Assembly: GCA_018398815.1 (NCBI GenBank)
Contig: CM031607.1
Location: 81,754,470-81,818,469, forward strand
Origin: Conus ventricosus
Taxonomy: Eukaryota; Mollusca; Gastropoda; Neogastropoda; Conidae
Length of the DNA stretch: 64,000 bases
Direction of reading: 5' to 3'
In this document: positions 23,161-35,690 of the stretch, one piece after another
How positions within the stretch are numbered: the stretch's first letter is position 1
Layout: each line of letters starts with the position of its first letter
Program-made: the position numbers and the translations under genes
Notes under the pieces: generated by a model
What the model saw: only the letters and a program-made list of their open reading frames with translations
Database searches by the model: none
What the model was told of the DNA's origin: nothing

Positions 23161-26100
23161 AGAAGGATCCAGACAGGTTCACTAGGCGTGTACCAAGCAG
23201 AAAGCTGGTTCCTTATTTGATAAAAACAAAAACAAGAGAATTAAAGCACATATAAATGGGGCCTTGGATCACTAAATCATCGACTGATCGGTGGCGTTTA
23301 CAATCCTGCCACCGACCCCGGTGGTACCAGCGCCGCTGGGACACTGGCCATACCAGCACGTTAGACAACGCAATCGCACGATAACTCCAAATAGGTAGAG
23401 ACCAGCACCGTTTTCACATAAAATCCAAAAAGGGCCTGTTGTGGCCGTGTTTTCCTCATGTAAACCCAGCCATGTGATATTCCTACGTGAAAAAGAAAGT
23501 GCAGACACAGTTGTGAATGTCAGTGATCAGTTCACATTTGGAGCAAAACAGTCATAAACGGGTTTTGTACTCCAATGATACGTAAGTGGTGAAACACCGG
23601 ATATGGTAATAAAGAAATTGCACCGTAAACAACCAAAATATTGGTGAATTGAACATAAAATGAAACTCAACACAATTTGACGCTCACTACAGTCACACCG
23701 GCAGCAATACTACATCAGACAGATAAAAGATCAGATTAGTGCTACTGTCAGACAATTTTTGTTCCAAATTATCGTTTGTAACATGGGAATGTCGATGATT
23801 GGCTTCTAAGTTAAGAGACACGGGTTTTATAAGTAATAATCTGGTTGGTTTTGATTTTTTGCCTGCATTGTAAAACAGTCAATGATGTGGTCACGTCTTC
23901 GCATATTCCTGGAACACACCCGTGCGCCAGCCATCTGACTGTCACAGCAAGGAGAAGTATGGATGGGGTGTGTTGTCGTCCCTCTGTGAAAAAACCCTGT
24001 TAGCACGTGTTTAACATGTCCAGCATAAATATGATAATTTTCTTGTGGGAAAAGGTCATTACAACGATATTCGCTATGCGTGTTCCTATCTTCAAACAAA
24101 CAGATCACAAGACCTGCGATTGTTTCAGGGATTGATACCGGCAAGCTGGGAACAATAATGTCGTCCATCTACGTCAGTGTGATGCATATTTTTTTTTTAA
24201 CTTAGTGGTACTGTAATACCAGACATCAAATTCCTTCTAACCACTTAAATTTTTGGATCATCTTCTGCACATAAGAAGATTGATGTTACAATTGTTACAA
24301 GAAGTTCTGAAAATATCGTACTTAAAGTATATGGCAAGTTCACTTCCTGGAAAAGGTATGCAGCAACGGATCTGTTCATAGACCACCTGGGGTATCTAAG
24401 CCCACCATAATTGGGTAGCTATACATACCTTTTCCTAATCAGGGCCAAAAGCGCAATAGATTTTTTCCTAACGCGTTAAAGACATGTTTTTCTTCAATAT
24501 TTTTCAAGAGTGTAAAGTTAAATGTGTAGAGAGAATGGAAGCTAATCAGTTACCAGTGTAATATGGTTCGTGTACACAGTCTAATAACAAGTTTAGGTAA
24601 CTGGTCTGCAGATAAGAGTCATCCATTGTTCACAGTGCTACAGATAAAAAGAAAATATTTCCGGATTCTTCACAATCTCCTGAAGTTCAAGCACTGAATG
24701 AAAGCCAACTCTCTTCCTTTTCAACGGAGATCAATGCTGCACCTAAATCTTTTGATAAATGTTTAGTATGCAACCCACAGCGCATTTAATGCGTGTATTT
24801 AAGTAATCCAGAATCCAAACAAGACAGGCGTGATGCTGGTTCAGAGCGCCACAAAGCAACGCGGAACACCAAGATTCCTAAGAAAATGCAGAAACCCTTT
24901 TGACAAGGCAGACAATATAGCTTACACTAGAATGCGTTCAGAACACCGACACACACACACATACACTCACACACACAACACACACCAACACACACAACAC
25001 ACACCACACACACACACACACACACTCACACCACACATCACACACACACACACACACACACTTGAGAAAAAAGATTAGACACAGAAACAAAAGGCTTTCA
25101 GGTTCATTAACAGCGGCAATTTCTGAAACATAAATTCCAAATTTCATTCCAATCCAAGGGAAGAAACCAATTCTACACGATAACAATCAAGAAGGGTTTG
25201 ACCACTTAAATCCGTGGGATATCTTATACTCATCACATAATTTTAATCTTTCCTGCAAGTCACTCAGAAGCACCTTTGTCAAACAGAAATTAGTAGGTCT
25301 GTTTTAAAGACTTTCTTATGGCCATTTTAACAGTTAATTAACATTGGCAGAAAACGCTCACGTTTGCATGCAAACATTACACATCAGGCAAGCACGTGGT
25401 TAGGAAATGGAGCCAACAGGTTCCGATTATACCAGTACCCTTGTGGTCTTTGGCAAGGAATACGTGCAACCCCAATCTTTGTTTTTCTTGAATTAATCAA
25501 CGTGCTAGCGAGGGATGTAATTAACAATGGCAGGCACGGCACAGCTTCATTAAACCAGAAGCCGTTGAAGCTGTTGTATCCTCATCTTGGATGAAGATGC
25601 AGACATTCTCTCTGAATCTGCAATAGGTTTTACATATCAACTTAGCAACTGATATGATCATCTGAACGTCTTGTTGTCTGGCTGTGAACAGGTTTATACG
25701 TAGTGTCATGCGAGGAGGATACTTGGCATCCCGCGAACAATGGTCTTTTTAGTGGAGTAACACATGCCAGTGGGTAATGGGTATGAATGACGTGGTGTGT
25801 GTTTCAGTTCCAGGCGTAGTTTTTTTCTGAAGCTTACAGCGATCTTCCGCCTTGAAAGCGCCAACAAAGTTTTTATTGAACACTTTTAGAGAACAACTCA
25901 GTTACAGTTCTACCTCTTAAAATATCTGATGTCAAGCTACAGAAGTTCTGTTATAGACTAAAAAATGTGGGGAATGTACAAGACGTACACAGAGACAGAA
26001 AGGCACACATGGTTGAAAATGAAAGGAGATCTAGGACTGGGGCCAAGGAACGACAAATGTAGTTGGACAACATTCTTTTGCACAGTATTGGTCAGCGGGC

Positions 26101-26693
26101 GTTTCAGTACTGACTGTTTATTTTTTCTAAATTGTATACAAAAATGATCTAAACAGTAATGGATTACGGCAGATTCACACACAAGGCATATATCATGCTA
26201 CTTAAGCCTTGATGAATGGAGGTACGTGAACATGAACATGCGATATAAGATAACTTTATCTAAATTCGGTTTACTGTTTGTGACGATAAACCAAAGGTCG
26301 AATCTATCCGACGACCACACAACAACATACACACACACGTATATATGCACACCGCTTAGCGTTATCAGGTAACGGGTCATATTTTTGTGCCCACGTTCAC
26401 ACCCTTTTCTTCCCCATTTCCTCTCACTCCCTTTCTTTCATTCTTCTAGCTAGGTCTTGCTGAAAAATGACAAAGTTGATACGTCGTGACTGACTACAAC
26501 GGTGTGAGAACGTTGAGTAAGTATAGCACGGAGTGTAACCGTCATCGCCACCCCAACCCTCCCCACCCCCCTCCACCCCCCATCCCCCAAGCCCCGCCCT
26601 TTCTTCCCCCTTGTTATCTGATAGTGACGTGACACTCGTAAAGACCCCAAGATTTTCTTTGCCACCCACGACCACTTCAAAGGACACTAGATT
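23161..26693. other. No recognised gene
   Basis: A/T-rich DNA. The longest open frame (23,827-24,168 minus, 113 codons) has no recognised domain. A pyrimidine-rich stretch lies at 26,548-26,612. Confidence 0.5.
24948..25062. repeat. (CA)n microsatellite
   Basis: Interrupted CA tract. Confidence 0.97.
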
Positions 26694-27096
26694 TCATAAA
26701 ACGATCAGCCGCGTGGCGAAGTGGTTTACGATCGCGGACATCCCGGCTGGGAGTCGTGGATTCGAATCCCATCAGAACTCATTGTGGGTTTTTCTGCCCG
26801 TGCCCCGACCGACTCCTACCCAGAGTTGATTTGCCTGCGACTCAGTTGGTAAGACTGGGACCACACATCGAGTTTCATCCACTTAAGGGATGCGTTTCTG
26901 AGAGTGTTGCTAAATTTTATGACCAACTCTGCAGGTGCCTGTATCTCTCGGGCCTGGTTGACAGCCCGGGATAAATTATGCAAGGAAGCGTAGATACAGC
27001 CTGTCTTGTAGTCTCTGACCGAAAGAAATCCGTTAAGCATCATCTTAATCATCCTCATGTCTCCATTGATCGCATTTTAAAAAAAAATCATAAAAC
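26694..27096 (+). mobile_element. tRNA-derived SINE, copy 2, with target duplication
   Basis: The body 26,703-27,087 matches the SINE at 22,252. A-box GTGGCGAAGTGGTT and B-box GATTCGAATCCC are present, and the tail is A-rich. It is flanked by identical TCATAAAAC at 26,694-26,702 and 27,088-27,096, a 9-bp target-site duplication that fixes both ends. Confidence 0.95.
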
Positions 27097-27493
27097 ACCT
27101 GTTATACAAGCTAAAATCAACTGTCGAGTCCACCGCCCGTGCAACCTGATGGAGTTTCGGGAACGCGAGGAATGTATGTCTAGGCGATTCATCTTGCGGG
27201 TGCGCACTCTGGCGATTGGAAGGCGAGTTTGACCAAACAGAGATGGAAGAGAAGGCCTGACAAGGTGACCATAGCATCCCTCTGCTTGCAGAACGTCCAG
27301 TGGCGACCTGCCTGGAAAGGTGAAAGGATACACTGCGGACACACTGGCTGAAGGTCGGAGGAGTATCCAGGCCTGGTTGCCAGTCGCAGCAAGCTGCAGA
27401 AAACTCATCCCTAGCACAGGGGAATACAAGCTCCGACGGCTAGCGAACAAACAGGCTCGAAAAATTTCAAAATGGAGTGACTGATGGCGCGAA
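27097..27493. other. No recognised gene
   Basis: GC-moderate sequence with overlapping minus-strand frames and no recognised domain. Confidence 0.4.
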
Positions 27494-28034
27494 CGAAGTA
27501 AAATTTAAGAAATAGTTTGTTTCCTACCGCCAATGACATTGACAAACAAAGCAAAACATGACGAAGACACGATGCATTACAACCACTTGGGTCTTCTTCA
27601 GGGCGAAAAAAATAATGATCACATTTAACAAACAAAGAACGAAAAACGAAAAAAAGAAGAACGAAAAAGACTCATGCCGTTGTTGTCCATTGGAGGGAGG
27701 GAGAATAAGCCGGTAAGCGAAATGCCAAGGGGGATTAGGGGAGAGGAAAAGGGGGGGGGGGGGGGTTGCGAAGGGGGAGGTGTGTGTGTGTGATATGATA
27801 GGGTTTTGTGTCTATTTATTGGGATGGTGTATAATTTCTTTGTGGATGGTTGGTGGTAATGGTGGATTGAAAAAAAAAGAAAAAAAAAGGTGGTTGTGTG
27901 AAAAAATAAATGATTTCGTTGGGTGATGAAAGAGGTAGTGGTAGTTAATGCGTGGGGTAGTAGAGAAGGTGTGTGGGTAAATGAAAAGAAGTGTCAGTGG
28001 GGAGGGGGGAAAATGTGTGTGTGTGTGTGTGTGT

Positions 28035-28080
<46 letters not shown>

Positions 28081-28157
28081 GTGTGTGTGTGTGTGTTGCA
28101 AGTTATGGGTGGGGTGTGTGGTGCGAAATTTTGTGAATATATAGTGGGTTGTTGTTT
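27494..28157 (+). repeat. Large imperfect palindrome, left arm
   Basis: Reverse complement of 28,620-29,279, with many small indels. Shared landmarks in order are a TTTAAGAAATAG block, ACTTGGGTCTTCTTCAG, a poly-G tract (27,752-27,766), a (GT)n tract and GTGAATATATAG. No gene recognised. Confidence 0.93.
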
Positions 28158-28619
28158 ACGTGGTGGACCGTGTAATCATGTACTTGGGGGGTTTGGGATG
28201 CAGGTGATGCGGTGGTGAAGGGAAAGAGCAGGGGGGGGGGAGTAGTGGTGGAAGGGGGAGGAGGTGTAAGGGGTAGATCAGAGGGTAGTAGTTGATTGGT
28301 TTAGGACATGGGGTGGGGTGAAAGTGAAAGATGGAGGGTGAAAAATAAGATGGGGGGGGGGGGGGGATTTAAGGGGAAAGGATAAAACAAAAATTGTGAA
28401 GATTAAATTAGATGGAGGGTGGCTGTAACTCAGCTGTAGGTGAAAGTGAGTGAGGGGGGAGTGGGGGGATGTGGTTGGTCGTGTGGTGAGGTTAGGTGTG
28501 TGTGTGTTATTGTTGTGTTGGTAGGGGGGATATTGCCAACTGAATGTGGGAAGTGGTGGTATGTGTTGTTGGGTTATTGTTGGATATTGATGCCTTGGGG
28601 GTGTAGTGTCATCCCTACC
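28158..28619. other. Palindrome spacer
   Basis: About 460 bp, rich in G and T, unique to the centre. No gene recognised. Confidence 0.7.
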
Positions 28620-29279
28620 AACAATAACCAACTATATATTCCACAAAATCGCACACTAGGCAGCCCCACACACACCAACTTGCAAATAACACAACACCAA
28701 ACACAACACACGCACACACAACACATACACACACATACACACAGCTCACCTACATTTTCCCCCCTTCCCCCACTGACCCACTTCTTCATTACCACGACAC
28801 CTCTCTACTACCCACGCATAACTACACTACGCTTCATCATCCCAAAGAAATATTTATTTTATTCACCCAACCCCGCTTTTTTTTCAATCCCCATTACCGA
28901 CAACCCCACAAAGATATTACACCATACCAATAAACTAGACCACCCACAACCCTATCATATCACACACAACACACCTCCCCTTCGCAACCCCCCCCCCCCC
29001 CCCTTTTCCTCTCCCATTCTCCCCATGGCATTTCCGCTTACCGGCTATTCGCGCCTCCCTCCTCATGGACAACCAACGATGAGTCATTTTTCGTCTTTCG
29101 TTTTTTCGTTTTTTCGTTTCTTTGTTAGTTAAATGTGATTTAGATTATTTTTTCGCGGCTGAAGAGACCCAAGGGGTGTTGATAATGCAAGTCTGTCTTG
29201 TCCCACACCTTCTCAGCCTGCTTTGTTTGGTCACATGTCATTTTGGCGGAAGAATAAAACTATTTCTTAATTTACTTCG
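28620..29279 (-). repeat. Large imperfect palindrome, right arm
   Basis: Mirror of the left arm; the poly-G there is a poly-C here (28,988-29,003). The arm ends immediately before Gypsy gag sequence. Confidence 0.93.
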
Positions 29280-29289
29280 AAAAAAAAAA

Positions 29290-29778
29290 ACAGGTTATGT
29301 GGGATTTGCAACTCTTCCCATGAGCCACGTAAATGCCCAGCATTTAACAGCACCTGTCACCAATTGTGGAAAGAAAAGGACATTGGCGACGGGTAGGTAG
29401 ACAGAGTAAAGAGAAGAGCCTGGCCTCGTACACCAAGGCAGTGGTAGCAAAAAGAAGACAAAAGGGGAGAAAGAACTTTTCACTGAGACATGCGTTGGAG
29501 ATTGAGGACACTAGTGAGACGACGACGCATCAAGCATGATCACAATCAAGATTTCCAGCGTCTGCAGTGAAGCGTTCACACCGAATGGTGTTGTGCCCCC
29601 TGGGAAAGACAGGGGGAAGACACCGCTTAAGCTGAAAATTGACACCGGGGGGCTTCTTGGCAACGCTCTTACTCGACAGACCATTACAGGAATCTAACAC
29701 GAATAAGCGTGTTCCATCCAAGTTATCACACCTGTCAAGAAACACAAAGCTGATGGCGACAATGTCAGAAGATTCCCT
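29290..29778 (+). mobile_element. Ty3/Gypsy element, gag zinc knuckles and first half of protease
   Basis: HEPRKCPAFNSTCHQ (about 29,320-29,365) is part of a double CCHC zinc-knuckle block, followed one frameshift later by a G-H-W-R-R block. The protease begins TPLKLKIDTG, with the catalytic D-T-G codons at 29,641-29,649. The reading stops abruptly at 29,778, where the Polinton terminal repeat begins; the rest of the protease region resumes at 45,684. Gag upstream and the 5' LTR were not found. Confidence 0.8.
29774..29778. other. Possible target-site duplication, left (TCCCT)
   Basis: TCCCT just outside the left terminal repeat matches TCCCT at 45,679-45,683. Polintons usually duplicate 6 bp; the sixth base differs here (T or C in front), so this is suggestive only. 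Confidence 0.5.
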
Positions 29779-29945
29779 GAGAGTATGTAAATATGGGCGG
29801 GTGTCAAGCTCACCCATCTTATTTTCACGAAAACCCCCTTTTTCACATACTAATCACGTACATCACATATCAGTTTTTTACCAAAATTAACAAACTGTTT
29901 CACAAATAAAATTTACAAACACGCAAAACCTCTAAATATTGACAA
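29779..29945 (+). repeat. Polinton terminal inverted repeat, left
   Basis: Begins GAGAGTATGTAAATATG. Its reverse complement matches 45,516-45,678 through shared blocks AAGATGGGTGAGCTTGA, ATATGTGATGT / ACATGTGATGT, AGTATGTGAAAA and CAATATTTAG. Confidence 0.9.
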
Positions 29946-30099
29946 AGATTAACCGCATTGAAATCGGGGGTTTCCGGTGTAGAATAACATGGGTGTTCGT
30001 GAACAAACATATTACATTCTCTTCCAGACACATAAAAATTAATGCCCCGCGGGACTGAGTCCTTCTTACTATTCTAACAATGTTCTTCTACTTCCCAGC

Positions 30100-30790
30100 T
30101 CTATCAATAAATCAAGAACAAGGAGCAAAAACCGACGTTCCGTCTTGAGTAACTTTTTTTACATCCAATGAATTTAAAGAACCCTCAATTAATTCTTTAA
30201 ATTCACTTGTCCTCCGCCAACCTATGTTAACTGATAATCGCAAAACCCTACATTAGTTTGGTGGGAATGCCTCGTAGGACAGCAGATGATACAGCCATTA
30301 AATAAATTGCGGTCTGTTTTAACGTGTTGTGTAAAAGGCCATACAAAATGGGTTCCACGAGAAAATCAGACGGTCTACTGCCTACATACTCATAAAGACC
30401 TCCTTTTAAAGTACATAAGTGTTTGTAATATGATATGTTTCACCACTGTCATAAAAGCCTAAAATTCGAAGCAAGGCTTGGCTAGGAAAAACGTAACGTC
30501 CGCCTTGCTCAATTTCTTGGAAAATTCATGTACTATAGAATTTGCCTCTTAATTTTGTTAACTTAATGTTAAAATTGCTAAATACTTCTCGTAAAGAACA
30601 AATTGTGTCGTATCCATTCGGGTATTTTTAATGTTTTAAGATGTGTGCCTTGCCCATCCTTAAGAGCCACCCAGTTTATTCTTAGCTTTTTCAGATATGT
30701 TAATCCATTTTATTTTAACTAACCCAATTTCTTTCTCTAAAGGGTCAATCCCTACAATCACGGCGTTTAATCCATTTAACAGCCAATGGA
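30100..30790 (-). pseudogene. Probable Polinton virion protein (penton-like?)
   Basis: Minus-strand coding is clear in successive frames: NAVIVGIDPLEKEIGLVKIK (about 30,705-30,765), GYDTICSLREVFSNFNIKL (about 30,565-30,622), LLRILGFYDSGETYH (about 30,433-30,478) and GGLYEYVGSRPSDFLVEP (about 30,352-30,408), ending at a stop near 30,250 with a further block downstream. The pattern of a 'GY.t' strand, a 'LLxxLGF' strand and a 'GGLYEYV' strand resembles the minor capsid (penton-like) proteins of Polintons, but this is from pattern memory. A major capsid or unrelated structural role is possible. Three or more frameshifts. Confidence 0.4.
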
Positions 30791-31479
30791 ACAATAATGC
30801 ATATGAAAGGAATTTGCAACGAATTTAACGATGAAACCTTCAACTGATTTAAACACAAGTTAGACCCGCAATTATGGGTTAGGCACATTGTATTTGTGGG
30901 GTGCAAAAAGATAATATACTTTTGACTAATGGCCCGGCCACACCTCTTTTTCAACCAAACATACAAATTAATTGGGAACCATAGAACAAAATCATCCTAT
31001 GGCTTGGGCAACTTGTACTTAATGGAAAGTGAAGGCCTAAGCTATGCCAGAAGTGCAAAGACTGTGCCTGATGACTCCCGAAGACAGTACGTTTGGTGTC
31101 TAGTAGGAGCAACAATGCACAAACCAAGTCTAGCATACTAGATTCAGTCTACAGGGTTGGATGCTAGCAAACAATTTCTTCTAGCCAATTTTAGAAGATG
31201 CTATTAACTCTGCCGATGACTTGCCTGCCTAGCATAAAAAGATATAGAAGAAGACGTTCTTGCACGATGCTAGGTCTAAGGTTGACTTTGTTGAGGCCAT
31301 GGATTATACATGCTGCCGCTCGGTGACCTTAGACTGCAGATTGGGCGTTGATACAGAATTATAACAATGAAATCCTTAGAGCTGGAGACCGAATCAAAAC
31401 TAGGCAGGCCAATCAAAGCTTTATACAACAAGGCCCAGCCGCCCCATCCATTTTTTAAAAGAATGTGCAGTAGCCCTTA

Positions 31480-32640
31480 AAACGCAATCCTGTTATAAGC
31501 ACCGCGGCGACAGCCAGAAAGCAGCCCGAGAGAAGCACGCCAACCATTAATTGCCTCACACTGACAGTCCATACTAGCGAGAAAGACAGCCCTTGTTGTG
31601 TTTTTAACTTTCACTGGATTAGCCTTGACCTTTATTTCATAAAATAATCCAGCAGCTAGCACCCCTATAACGTCTCACAGAGGGTCAGGGCCATATAACC
31701 AGCAACTTTACCCTATAGTAGACAAAACCCAACTATCAACACTGCTTATTATGCCAGGCAGAGCATCAAGCGCTTTAGCACTAACTTCTTTAATAGGTTT
31801 GCAGAGGATGCAATTGTTTTTCCTAATCCGCAACTTTACCAGGCTGAGGTGTTGGAGGCTTAAACTGAGCGCTCCGGTTTGTGCGCACCACGCCGTTAAC
31901 GCATATACGAATGTAGAGATAGCAAACCCAACAGCGCGTTAATATGCTAACTACTGTATGCCCCTCTTCTCTAATCAGAATCCTTATTCTTTCGTGCCAG
32001 CGTAGTGTTTTCATGAAGTAAGCCTCTTTATAGTTGCTTTGAAATCTGTTGTTTGAGATTCTAGATTTCCTCTGAGAATAGAAATCGCGCTTAAAAAAGC
32101 ACCTGCGCCTTCCCTTTCAACCCATTAACTTGTCTGTATTTTCTGCTGTATGCTAGCCTTTTCTTCTTGCCCAAAATTGTTATCCAGCCAGCTTTATTTT
32201 TTTCTTCTTCTACTCTCTCTCTAGATTACTAGGTTTGCCCGTCCGAGCATTAGTTCTTCTCTTATTGATGTAAAAGCAACCCTTAAGACCCCGGAGTCAC
32301 GCACAGGCATTGGAGGATCATCAATTGTATTTCTAATGTTTTTTCTGACTGTCTCCTCATCTAAACTCCGTTTCAATTCTGCTATTGATTTCATACTCTT
32401 GTTGACTTAATTCTTGAAGAGGTATTGTTTTGTATTTGTAGATTTGTGTTGGCAGCCCCCGCGCTATGTTCTGAAATGACTAACGGCTTCGGCTCTAAGC
32501 TCTTAAAAGGTTTAATTGTTTTCTTTGCCCCCTGTAAAAAAAGCAATAGAGGGATTTTCGCCTTATTGTGCTTAGTTTTAAAAAACGCTGTTTTGGGTTT
32601 TGCAATTGAAGTAGAATTTACGACGACCTCCTGCACCAGT
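31480..32640 (-). pseudogene. Polinton protein of virion-associated, membrane-active type (tentative)
   Basis: A minus-strand gene starts with a basic N-terminal part (to 32,640), then a clear block opening MKSIAELKRSLDEETV at 32,394. It continues with FLSAISILRGNLESQTTDF (about 32,035-32,095), an amphipathic AKALDALPGIISSVDSWVL (about 31,720-31,778) and a hydrophobic VLAAGLFYEIKVK segment (about 31,625-31,665). Basic N-terminus, amphipathic helix and one membrane segment recall virion proteins with adenovirus pVI-like roles. No homology is claimed. Frameshifts occur about every 100-200 bp. Confidence 0.35.
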
Positions 32641-33104
32641 TTTTATAGTACAAATGCCCACCATTCTTCCTCTAAACGTTAGGATCAACTACTTCTGGTA
32701 CTCTCGTCTATGCTTTTTATAGAATGATTGAATTCTTTCTCGCAATAGTTGCTTGACGTGTCTTAGGGAGTAAAGAACCTGCTCCTCAACTCTTCTATGA
32801 ATGAAGGGCCCAGTTCTGTTTCATCTTCTTTCTTCTCAATAGGATCATTGCGTCAAAATCTTTCACCATAGTTTTTATTTATAATTCTTTTTTGGTTATA
32901 AAAAATGAACTCATACGGTTTGTGACCTTGGATCCATACAGAAAAGAGAAGGAACCCCACGGCGTAAGGTATAAGGCTGACTGTAATTAGCGTAAATACA
33001 CCATCTACAGTTGATCCTGGACAAACTTGTTAATAGTTTAAGTTTCCCTGATCTGGCGCTGATGATGTTATATGCCAGGCAAAAACCGCCAAACACATTC
33101 AAAT

Positions 33105-33615
33105 AGATATTACCTCGGCAGATCTAAGGCAACGGTTTGTTGCTAATTTGGCAGAGCTATCCGTTAATCCATTAGCAAATCAAACTAGAGGGCAAGAAGT
33201 CTTTTTACTAGGGCGAGGCAAGACAGTTTTGCCCTCCGTATTCTGATCTCTGGCTACCTAAAAAAAGAAAGAAAAGAGAAAGTTTTTATCAGGGATACAA
33301 AAGCCCAAAACGGCCTCAAGCACTGCTTAAAAGCGGGATGCAAAGAATGATGTTAAAGATGAGGCAGTAGCAGAAGCATTGGCAACAATTCTGCATCCCT
33401 CAAGATTTTTGAGTTGTTAAAGACGCATATGTGCATATTACCAAGGCGCACTAACAGAAAAACTTACTTATCATCTGACATTTAAACCCTAGCGTTCTGT
33501 CGTTTCTATCTGAAGATCCTTTAGCTAAATACGCGGTTAGTGACCATCTCTCTTGATTTGAATGTTTGTTTACTAACCCTGGACTGGCCAGAACAATCTT
33601 AACCCAGTATAAAAA
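33105..33615 (+). pseudogene. Polinton orphan reading frame
   Basis: Plus-strand coding appears as DITSADLRQRFVANLAELSV (about 33,106-33,165) continuing to a stop at about 33,248, then VFIRDTKAQNGLKHCLKAG (about 33,285-33,341) and SFLSEDPLAKYAVSDHLS (about 33,502-33,556), each in a different frame. Together they suggest one protein of about 165 residues. No recognised domain. Confidence 0.35.
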
Positions 33616-34179
33616 GTAAAACGGTTATTTATTATGAAAACGTTATGCACGGCCATTACAGAAAAAGAAACAATGAACCTTCTCTGGAACATACATCTAA
33701 TATCAGTCTCTGAAGTCTTTAAAAAGGAATTTGTTCTTGTTTACAGAAGGAACCACTCCTTTTCAGAGAAGAATCGAAGCGTTTTATAAGCCAAAAATGA
33801 GAAGGTTGACTGTGTAATAAATGGTAAGGTCTGATCAGTTGGTATTCGGGTGGGGGCGGACTTTTTAACCTCACCATCACTTTGATGTAATAAGAAAGTT
33901 TGTTCGCAGAGGTTTGCAAAGGGATTCCTTGCAGTTGATCGCGTATGTAAAAAACTTCGCCTTTATGATGTAAACTCGAAGAGCTATTTAATAAACAAAT
34001 ATGGACTGTGGCCTGGATGTTAGATCTTACATTTGACAACAGTTGTTTGGAAGTGGAAAAGGATAGGGCAAGATGGATAAAAATAAATTTTTCACACAAA
34101 GCAGACGGAAACGGTCCAATGAAAAATGCACATTTTTTTATGGTTTGTGATGCTCAGTTTAACATTGAAGAAAACAGGC
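33616..34179. other. No recognised gene inside Polinton
   Basis: Open frames exist on both strands (for example 33,719-34,099 minus), but none has a recognisable motif. It may include the N-terminal part of the ATPase gene. Confidence 0.4.
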
Positions 34180-34780
34180 CTAAAAGACGCGGCTTTTTAA
34201 AATGCAGAAGAAATATTCGAAGAAAAACAGATGGAGGCTTGAAGTTTCTCCTAAAGATACCGCACTGTTCTCTGTATCTGCGGGATTACTGTGTGGGAAA
34301 ACTGTCTTCGTACTTGATTTGGTACGAAACAATTTACAGGTTTCATTTACGAGCACAGTTGTTATATACTGCACAACCATATAAGCGCACAATTCCGTAC
34401 AAAAGAAAGGAGTTTATTTGGACAGACGGTAATATTATTTCATGTTGATCCCTAGCGACAACTGAGCGACTGTTTAGAACATTACTATAAATTATTTAGG
34501 AACTGAAACGCGGTTTATTATTGATGACTGTTTTCGTTGGCTAAACTAGACACTGTTAAAAAAAGAAAAGCTCTTTCAAAGCTAGCCTGTAGTGGGCCTT
34601 ATTTCTGTGTGGCTCTTAACTCGAAATACAATGCTGTCTTAAAAGACTTAGATCGCAGTTAAAATCATTTGTAATTATTTTACACTAAGTACAAGATATT
34701 TTGAAGACAGTTTAAGTGAAAATTATATAATAAGGACAAAGATGAGCTAAAAAAAAATAAAAGATAGAGCAGTTAGAAAA
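34180..34780 (+). pseudogene. Polinton packaging ATPase (A32/FtsK-HerA type)
   Basis: A P-loop region reads AGLLCGKTVFVLDLVRNN (34,280-34,333); the usual loop is one residue longer, so a codon appears lost. A Walker B-like FIIDDCF follows (34,513-34,533), then ALNSKYNAVLKDLDRS (34,611-34,658), matching the conserved C-terminal block with a DRSQ-type end in A32 genome-packaging ATPases. Such enzymes pump DNA into capsids. Several frameshifts separate the motifs. The gene lies upstream of the orphan at 34,912 on the same strand. Confidence 0.75.
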
Positions 34781-34911
34781 AATCTAAACACGCTAAGCTA
34801 TGCTTACGGACTGCCCCCCAGTTCATTACTTTGTTTTATATGTAGATTGTTTATTATTGATTGCTGTATAACAATTTGTTTATTATAATTTTTAATCTAT
34901 TATAAAAGAGA

Positions 34912-35690
34912 ATGTCTCGAGGGCCAGAATCAAAAGTGGAGCTAGCTCCTAAATGCACTGCAATAGAGCTAAAAGACCCAGCAGACACCACTGAGTTTGA
35001 TCTAATAGGAGTGCCAGGAATGTTTATGGATTGTGAATACACAGATGATGGGGTTAACAACGAACAGAAGAATTGACGACAAAAAACGGCAGCAGCATCC
35101 TGGCCCTAGAAGAGAAAGAAATTGTAAGAGCAAACGATTTTGGCAGAACGAGAATACAAACTTCATAAAAAAAGTAAAATGCTTGGGGCGTTGCTTCCTG
35201 AAATTGACTGGGAATTTAAAGTTTGAAACAAACGAAGCCCCAATGTATATTATGATAAGCAACAACAATTTTTAGAAAGGCCTGTACGGCTGGTCCCATT
35301 CATTGTTAGCCTAGTCCCAGGAACACAACAGAAAAAGCATATTGAAATAACTAAGGCGAGGTTTCTGAATATGTGCTACAGAGAAAGAAGTCCTTAGCTG
35401 AAGTGGGGGTGACCCCGTAGCTTAGAATTTTACCCCAATACTAGAAACTCAACTGCCTAGGCAAATGACATGATTTTCGCTTATATATTACTCCGAGGGA
35501 GGGCGATACTAGTTGGGCCAGAACATGCGTTTATTAAGGCATACAAATAAAGGCTGAAAACTTGGATGCCCCTTTTAAGCTCGTTATTTTAGTACTAAAA
35601 ACGGAGATGAAAAAACAACCCGTTGCATCATCCGACAAGGTTACTATTCAGGTTGACAGAAAGACAAACTAACAGTACTTGACTTTATTT
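34912..35690 (+). pseudogene. Polinton orphan gene downstream of ATPase
   Basis: Starts MSRGPESKVELAPKCTAIEL at 34,912 and runs open for 54 codons. After one frameshift it continues as ILALEEKEIVRANDFGR (about 35,095-35,145), then MLGALLPEIDWEFKV (about 35,179-35,223) and RPVRLVPFIVSLVPG (about 35,283-35,327). It reads as one acidic, soluble protein of about 230-250 residues. Its place next to the ATPase suggests a virion or assembly role, but no family is recognised. Confidence 0.4.

Noticed and set aside
29530..29817. Minus-strand 95-codon frame across the Polinton left end
   Set aside because: Plus-strand Gypsy protease and the terminal inverted repeat explain this stretch better.
33719..34099. 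126-codon minus-strand open frame
   Set aside because: No recognisable domain and in conflict with likely plus-strand coding leading into the ATPase; left undecided and not called.
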